Part shown: positions 58,174 through 64,000 of the stretch, piece by piece | Position numbering within the stretch: the stretch's first letter is position 1 | Layout: every line of letters starts with the position of its first letter | NCBI GenBank assembly: GCA_002118135.1 | Contig: BDIU01000047.1 | Coordinates: forward strand, 62,001 to 126,000 | DNA: 64,000 nt | DNA from: Trebouxia sp. TZW2008 | Lineage: Eukaryota; Chlorophyta; Trebouxiophyceae; Trebouxiales; Trebouxiaceae | Direction of reading: 5' to 3' | Notes under the pieces: model-generated | Database searches by the model: none | What the model saw: the letters and a program-made list of their open reading frames with translations, nothing else | What the model was told of the DNA's origin: nothing | Made by a program: the position numbers and the translations under genes

Positions 58174-59113
58174 ATGGTGAACACCAATGCAGAAGGACAG
58201 CCAAGCAAAAGTCAGCTGGCAGTGGACAAGAACAGCAGAGATATTGGCAAGCTTGCAGTTTGGAGCGTCACAAGCGCTAAGCCAGGCAATGGCGTTGAGC
58301 TGCTTTGCGACAACAGACATGATACCTATTGGCAGTCAGACGGATCCCAACCTCACCTCATCAACATTCAGTTCCAGAAAAAGGTCAGCAAGCCACACTC
58401 TCAAGACTTTCAAGCCACTGAGGGTCTGTTAGCCTGAACATACAAAGCTGAGTGATGTTTGCAATGCAGGTGCGCTTGCAGTCTCTTGCTGTCTACCTAG
58501 ATTACAAACTGGACGAAAGTTACACACCAAACAAGGTCTCAGTCAGCGCAGGCACAAGCTACGATGATCTGAGGCCCATCAAAACTGTTGAGATGGAGGA
58601 GCCCACAGGTTGGGTCAACATCCCTTTGCAGGTGCCACAAGTAAGGTGAGCAGGACATTCCAGCTTGTACTATCTGCATGTGACGCATCAAAAGTTTCAT
58701 GTGATCAGAAGTGCTTTCTGCAGCTAATCGCTCAAGGGAATGAAGTGTACGTATGACTGTTACTTGGCATTATATACGATATTTGGCCCAAATGTACACC
58801 ACGCTCACCTTGCCACAAAGGGGCTTTACTGTTCATTGCTGGTTTGTTACATGAAATCTGCACTTGACAAAGGTCTGACTCCTGGGCGTCACATGCCATC
58901 ATGTGGTCAACTGGCTTATCTTGTTCTTGCAGTGAGGCTCTTAAGGCATATTTTGTCCAGCTAGCTGTCATCAGCAATCATCAAAATGGAAGAGACACCC
59001 ACATTCGGCAAGTGAAGGTTTTTGGGCCAAGGCAAGACGCTGTGCAGCGCCTCATGGCCCATGATGTGGGGTTTGTCACACCAGAATTCCTGCAATTCTC
59101 TGTTGTCAGATAG
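58174..59113 (+). CDS. APC10: Anaphase-promoting complex subunit 10 (DOC1)
   Basis: APC10 is the substrate co-receptor of the APC/C ubiquitin ligase in mitosis. Three exons, 58174-58383, 58470-58645 and 58933-59113, give 188 residues, phases matching. The DOC-domain jelly roll is clear: [57 protein letters not shown] and [20 protein letters not shown]. The length matches the family (about 185). The last residues are SVVR; animal APC10 ends in Ile-Arg, which docks to APC3, so here Val-Arg replaces the IR tail. Confidence 0.95.
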
Positions 59114-59879
59114 AGCGCAAAAACTTGATTGTGCTGTGCCAATGTTCACGTGGTGAGAGGTAGATGCTGCAGTTGTGCTGGCAAGTGACTGCAGTTACTT
59201 CACTGTACTGCATGATGTAGCTGTGCACCTCACGTTGTGCGTCAAGTGCTGTGTGAGTATCAGGGCAGCATCTCAGGATGCAAGCAGCGCTCTGACTACG
59301 TTTCTCAACACCAGCTGCTGCATGCACACAACTATTCCTGCACATAGGTGGTCATGCTTGAGAGCTGTGCAAGTGCTTCACTGACAAGGTGATGCGCTGC
59401 ACTTCAATTGCAAACTGACTATTGCTTCAGCAGCAGCTGCTGGAAAAGAAGCTGATTGACAGGCACAAGGCGTCCGTGAGGTGATGGGGCAAAACATTGC
59501 CTCAGTCATTATCCTTATCAAACAGGATCTGCAGAGCTTGGCACCTCGGGCAGCAAGGACTCTTTTGCAATGACTATTCTATCTGAGTACTGCCAATGAC
59601 ATGCAAGAAGGATTGAACATGTAACAAAAACAATGTCCAAAAGCTGCACAAATTGTCATGACCAACTCAGTTTTGGGCAGACAGATCTATTGCAAGAACT
59701 TCAATGTGCACGCACATGTGCAGGCATGTATAAGCTGTATAAACTTTTCTCTTCTAGCTGCACATGCCAGAAAGCTGTATGGAAAAAGCCGCCAGGCAGC
59801 TGAGAGCATCTTATCAAAATCTTAATGGTAGTGTACAAAGCACTGCAAGCAGCCATGACTGGTACTGAATAGCTCATAA
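59114..59879. other. Convergent intergenic region APC10 / EngA
   Basis: About 770 bp without supported coding sequence between the two stop codons. Confidence 0.4.
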
Positions 59880-62150
59880 TCATGAACCTGCAGGAGACTT
59901 GCCATCTTTGCCTCTCCAGTACATCCTAACAGGTGTGCCAGCCAGTCCCACATTATCTCTCAGCTGACGCTCAACATAACGCCTATAATCATCAGTGAAC
60001 AGCTTGGGATTGTTGACGAAGAAGACAAAGGTGGGCGGCCTTGTGGCAGCTTGTGTGACATAGTAAATACGGCCTCTCTTGTTTTGCACGCCTTTGCCAG
60101 CAGGAGGAGCTTTCCATGCTAGGGTCTCTTGCAGCACCATATTCATGGTGGCAGTAGTCACCCTTCGAGCATGCTCTTTCCCTGCCTCTGTGCATGCATC
60201 CAACACCTTAGTGACCCTTTGCCCTGTTGTGGCACTGGTGAATACAACGCTCGCCCAACTGATGGGTCGCATTGAAGCTAGCACATCAGTCCTGTATGCG
60301 TCCATCGTCTTGTTGCTCTTGTCTTTGATACAGTCCCACTTGTTGACTACAATGACGCATGCCCTGCCTTCAGTAGCAATGATCTCGCACAGCCTGAAGT
60401 CCTGAGTTGTCACGGCAAAGTGACCAGAGCTGGTGCTTTCCACAGCATCTATGACCAGTACTGCAAGGTCAGCGCGGCGTATTGCTGCTAGGGCACGACC
60501 CACGGAGAGAGGCTCTGCTCCATCCTTGGACGCTGAGACAGCCACACGCTTGCGGATGCCAGCAGTGTCTATGAGCTTGAAAGCACGCCCATCAGGCAGA
60601 ACCAAGTCAGTGTCAATAGCGTCTCTTGTGGTCCCACTCATGCTGGAGACGATTGACCTCTCACGCCCTACAAAGTAGTTCAGCAAGCTGCTCTTGCCTA
60701 CATTGGGTCTTCCCACAATGGCTACAGCCAGAGGCTCAGCGCCTTCTGGTACACGCTCCTCAGACTTAGGCGGAGGCAAGGATTTTACCAACTGCTCCAT
60801 GAGGTCTCCAGTGCCACTGCCGCTGATAGCAGAGACAGCAATGGGCTCTAGACCCAGATTCCAGAAATCTGCTGCCTGTAAGTCAGCTTTCTGGGGGTTC
60901 TCACACTTGTTGATGGCAAGCATGACTGCTTTCTTGGGATGGCTGCGCCTCAGCCAGGCAACTATCTCCTCATCAGCTGATGTGAGACCCGTCTGGCCGT
61001 CCATGACTAGCACAAGGCAGTCTGCCTCAGCTACCCCTGCTGCGGCTTGCCTCTCTATGGCCTCTGGGAGGCCTTCTGCTGAGATGGCATGCATGGCAGC
61101 TGCTGAGATGTTGGCATCCAGCTTGGATGCATCTCCCATCAAACCACCTGTGTCTAGGAGGACAAACTCTGTGTTGCCCCAGTGCGCCCGAGTGTATAGC
61201 CTGCATGAGTGCCAAGTGTCACACATCAGTGACGGCTGGTAGATGCTGCAACTCTGGTGTTTAGCCACTGTAGCTGCACGTACCCGCAATGCAAGTACTG
61301 AGCAGCTGCAATGCTGATCACGTGACATGGTGATAGGGCTGAGGCAATCAATGCTTTACTGCAAAGTATTGATGATTTTACTGATTGCTTGAAACATGCA
61401 GTCAAGTGTCAACAAGTCTGCTTTGATTTGTGCCACGTTCAATGCAAAACAAGCTCTGCAAACAAGAGATGACTTTGGTGATTGCTAAAACAACGTGTAG
61501 CTGAGTGTCAATATGTTATACCTGTCCCGCGTTACGCCTGGATAGTCATACACAATAGCTGTTGCACTGCCAGTGATTCTGTTGAATAGAGCTGACTTGC
61601 CCACATTTGGGCGGCCAACTATGGCAACTTTGGGCAGGTCCTGAAAGGGAATCTCCTTGGCTCTGGGCTTTCCAGCTTTTCTGTTCACAGCCCTTCTGCC
61701 ACTAGTCTTGCCTGGCTTGGATGTGTCTTTGCTGTCTGATGGTTCAGTGTCATCAGCAGTGTCAGCAGCAGCTGTGCTGTCCCAATCAAGGGAATCTGTG
61801 TCAAGTATCGGCCTGTCATCTAAATCTGGTGGCATGAGGCGGGCTTGCTGCTCAAGTCTCGCTGCCATGACCTGAGCTATGCTGTCCATGGACGACTTGT
61901 CTGCATCTGTTGCTGTGTCCAGATCCAAGGAGAGCTGGGACTCACTTGAGGATGCTGCTTTGTCTGCTGTGGCTATTTGTTGAGCTGTGGCCCTGCAGTG
62001 GCAGCTGTGCCGTGCCTTATGCTGCTGCTGCGGCAGCTGTGTACGTCTCTTTGCTGCCTGTGACAGGCTGTTTCCTTGTTTGCAGGCTTGACTCCACAGA
62101 CTCGATGGGGATGGTCTGACACGAGGCATGTGTATCATAGTGGCATTCAT
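59880..62150 (-). CDS. Plastid-type double GTPase EngA/Der
   Basis: Der/EngA has two tandem GTPase domains and a KH-like domain and assembles the large subunit of bacterial-type ribosomes. Two exons, 61522-62150 and 59880-61200, give 649 residues, phases matching. Residues 1-170 hold a Ser/Gln/Arg-rich transit peptide and an Asp-rich acidic linker, typical of organelle versions. GTPase 1: [16 protein letters not shown] and NKCE. GTPase 2: [17 protein letters not shown] and NKWD. The KH-like end includes [21 protein letters not shown], ending [17 protein letters not shown] plastid location fits the algal setting; mitochondrial is possible. Confidence 0.93.
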
Positions 62151-63211
62151 TTGGACTTTGCGGTCTAAGGCTGGGGCTCACTGGTTCAAGATGAAACAAG
62201 TGTGGCTGCGGGTACTGACCAAGCCTGCAATGAACTGCTGAAATCATCACAATGGTGTCCAGGGTGCAGGGACAGGCAAGGTATAAAGTGGCAAACAATG
62301 CATGTTTCATGCCTGTGAAATCTTAGTATGTTGGTTGTGCCATTCAAAGAGATGGTGCATCCAGAAAGCGCTACCGTGCTGTGTTGCGTACAGCAATTGG
62401 AGTCTGCGAAGACTTATATGACTACAACAAGTCGATTTACAGGTGCATGTGGCTCAGGTATCTTTGCCCCACATCAGCAAGCCTTTTCAAATGTGACGAA
62501 TTGAGTTGCTGTGCTATTCATGTCGGAAAGTGTAGTGCAATCATGGTGTGACACTCAGACTTCCGAATTACAAAGACCAAAGCTATCATACTGTAATCCA
62601 GTCCACACCATGATCTGCACAACACCTTACAAGATGAACAGCACAGCAACTCAAACTGCTTACACACTTGGGTACTGACACAAACGCAAAGCTGCACATA
62701 GCAAAGGAATGCGGCAGCATTTGAAAAGAGGAGTGGCAGAAAGCCATACCACACATGATGATTATCTCATTTCATCACTGTTGATATCTATGCCCAACTT
62801 CAGCACATGCTAACATGAGAATGTTGGGCAGAGGTAGCAGAAGCAACAACATGCAACAGCTATTGACAGAGCATAATTCGCACCACCGCGTGGCACTGTT
62901 TCATGGCAACCTTGATCGATACAAAGAAACTAGAGCTGCGTCTGATGGCATGGATACTCAGCTCACATATCATTGAAGGTGCAAGTCAGTTGTGGCTTGT
63001 GGCTTGCATCAAACATGCAGGTAGTGCATAGGGGCAACATCTACTCAGACCTGCTAAAGTTTGGGCATGGCAAAAACGCTCTGCCAAGAATATCATTGGA
63101 GGGCACTCGACAGCATAATGAGCCATTATGCAGGAATTGGTATGTGCAATGCCGGTCACTCATGAAAGTACTTTACCTGAGCCAGCTAAGTTGCAAAGTT
63201 GACAACTAGTG
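62151..63211. other. Intergenic region EngA / LYR gene
   Basis: About 1.06 kb between the EngA start and the LYR gene stop. Open frames are short and featureless; nothing is supported. Confidence 0.4.
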
Positions 63212-63910
63212 TCAGCCGTCTATCTTGTCTGCAGGACTGCTGGTGACGCCTTCCTGTACACATCAAGAAGCCTCTGAGGTCAAATGCACTAACAGTCATC
63301 AGTGCACGTTGTGAATTATGCTCTACCTGGAGCATGCACTGTGCGTCCATAGACGTGTAGCTGCTGACATAACAAAGAATCAAGAGTCATCAGGGCACAT
63401 GCACTACCTTAGCCATGCGCTGTGCCTCCATGAACATGTAATTGCTGAGACCTCTGATCGCTGCTTCTTTTTGCTCTGCTATCTGCATGCAAACAGTCTG
63501 TTAGAACCTGCGCAGAAAGTCACAGGTACTTGTCTTGAGCAAACTTGTAATTTTTCTCACCTTCGTTGGATCGCTTTCGGAAGCGTTGCGCTGGAATTGC
63601 TGCTGCACCTGCTTCTTGATGATGCTTGCGTTGCCGCCCTACACACGTCCACGACCTGTTTACCCTTATAAGCTGTATGTCACTCGACTCACAGCGGCAG
63701 CTTGTGCGCAGCGATGCATTGCTGACAGTGAAAACACCCACGCAATCACCGACCTTTGTACCGACGTAGTCAGCAAGACGTAAGCAGTCTCGATAGAGCT
63801 GCAGGAAAGCAAGAGGATGCACGTCAGATCTGGTACCGTGCGCTGCTAAGGCGGCGGCGTCACTGGCATCAAGGCCTCACCTTGGTGACTGTGAATGCGC
63901 TTTTGTCCAT
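63212..63910 (-). CDS. Small LYR-motif (complex 1 LYR-like) protein
   Basis: LYRM proteins are small mitochondrial helpers that bind acy-carrier protein and aid Fe-S or respiratory complex assembly. Five tiny exons, all phase 0: 63881-63910, 63754-63798, 63561-63638, 63408-63482 and 63212-63253, for 89 residues. The LYR motif opens exon 2 (LYRDCLRLADYVGTK). A helical basic part follows (ASIIKKQVQQQFQRN), then QKEAAIRGLSNYMFMEAQRM. The length (about 90) suits LYRM proteins. The precise subtype is not clear. The 3' border of exon 4 has a degenerate copy in the next intron (border near 63327). Confidence 0.82.
63320..63372 (-). repeat. Degenerate copy of LYR gene exon 4 donor border
   Basis: Plus-strand GCACTACCTTAGCCATGCGC at 63401 recurs as GCTCTACCTGGAGCATGCAC at about 63320, with the following 30 bases also similar. 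The splice donor itself is included in the copy, 81 bp away. Confidence 0.75.
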
Positions 63911-64000
63911 AATAGCTAGACTTCATGCAACAGCTTGCGCCATACAAGGCATTGCATGACCGAGTCGACAGCACGGTGGGATGGGCTAGGCAGCAGGGTG

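Overview
The window is a piece of nuclear DNA from a green alga (Viridiplantae, most likely Chlorophyta). Several products are plant or plastid specific: plant-type eIF4B, nuclear petM (cytochrome b6f subunit 7), UGP3-type UDP-glucose pyrophosphorylase, plant-type N-acetylglutamate synthase, a ubiquitin-RUB1 fusion and a plastid-type EngA GTPase. An axonemal dynein heavy chain and a centrin point to a flagellated stage, which excludes most land plants. Nearly every gene is split by introns with strong GT...TGCAG borders. I assembled exons by hand. For fourteen genes with complete exon sets the summed coding length is a multiple of three and the intron phases agree, so these models are fairly solid although no transcript was consulted. 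In the evidence texts 'residues' refer to these hand-assembled proteins.

Layout (strand): dynein heavy chain 5' part (-, 1-5086); eIF4B (+); UGP3 (-); LisH-WD40 protein (+); CNOT4 E3 ligase (-); centrin (+); petM (-); Y14/RBM8A (+); MTHFR-domain protein (+); HROB (-); secreted alpha/beta-hydrolase fused to a five-bladed propeller (+); membrane sulfotransferase (-); ubiquitin-RUB1 (-); a possible small gene (+); J-domain membrane protein (-); MCM9 (-); RING-RAWUL Polycomb-like protein (+); N-acetylglutamate synthase (-); APC10 (+); EngA/Der (-); small LYR protein (-). Strands alternate almost regularly. Seven adjacent pairs are divergent and most are only about 230-480 bp apart, so shared promoters are likely.

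Two functional links stand out. HROB loads the MCM8-MCM9 helicase in homologous recombination, and both HROB and MCM9 lie here about 14 kb apart. The ubiquitin theme is also repeated: CNOT4, Ub-RUB1, a RING protein and APC10. I see no operon-like logic, no mobile element with coding capacity, no tRNA or rRNA, and no CRISPR array.

The most unusual structural signal is a recurrent one. Exon borders (a splice site plus the adjoining exon sequence) are copied in tandem, in degenerate form, inside the neighbouring intron. I see this at UGP3 exon 7 (3 copies), NAGS exons 3, 5 and 6 (2, 2 and 4 copies), the hydrolase-propeller last exon (2 copies) and LYR exon 4 (2 copies). The hydrolase-propeller stop codon region is also triplicated and there is an exact 92-bp tandem duplication downstream of eIF4B. 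A 135-nt imperfect hairpin in UGP3 intron 6, with mismatches biased to G-U wobbles on the sense RNA, and the hydrolase-propeller fusion protein are the other main points of interest.
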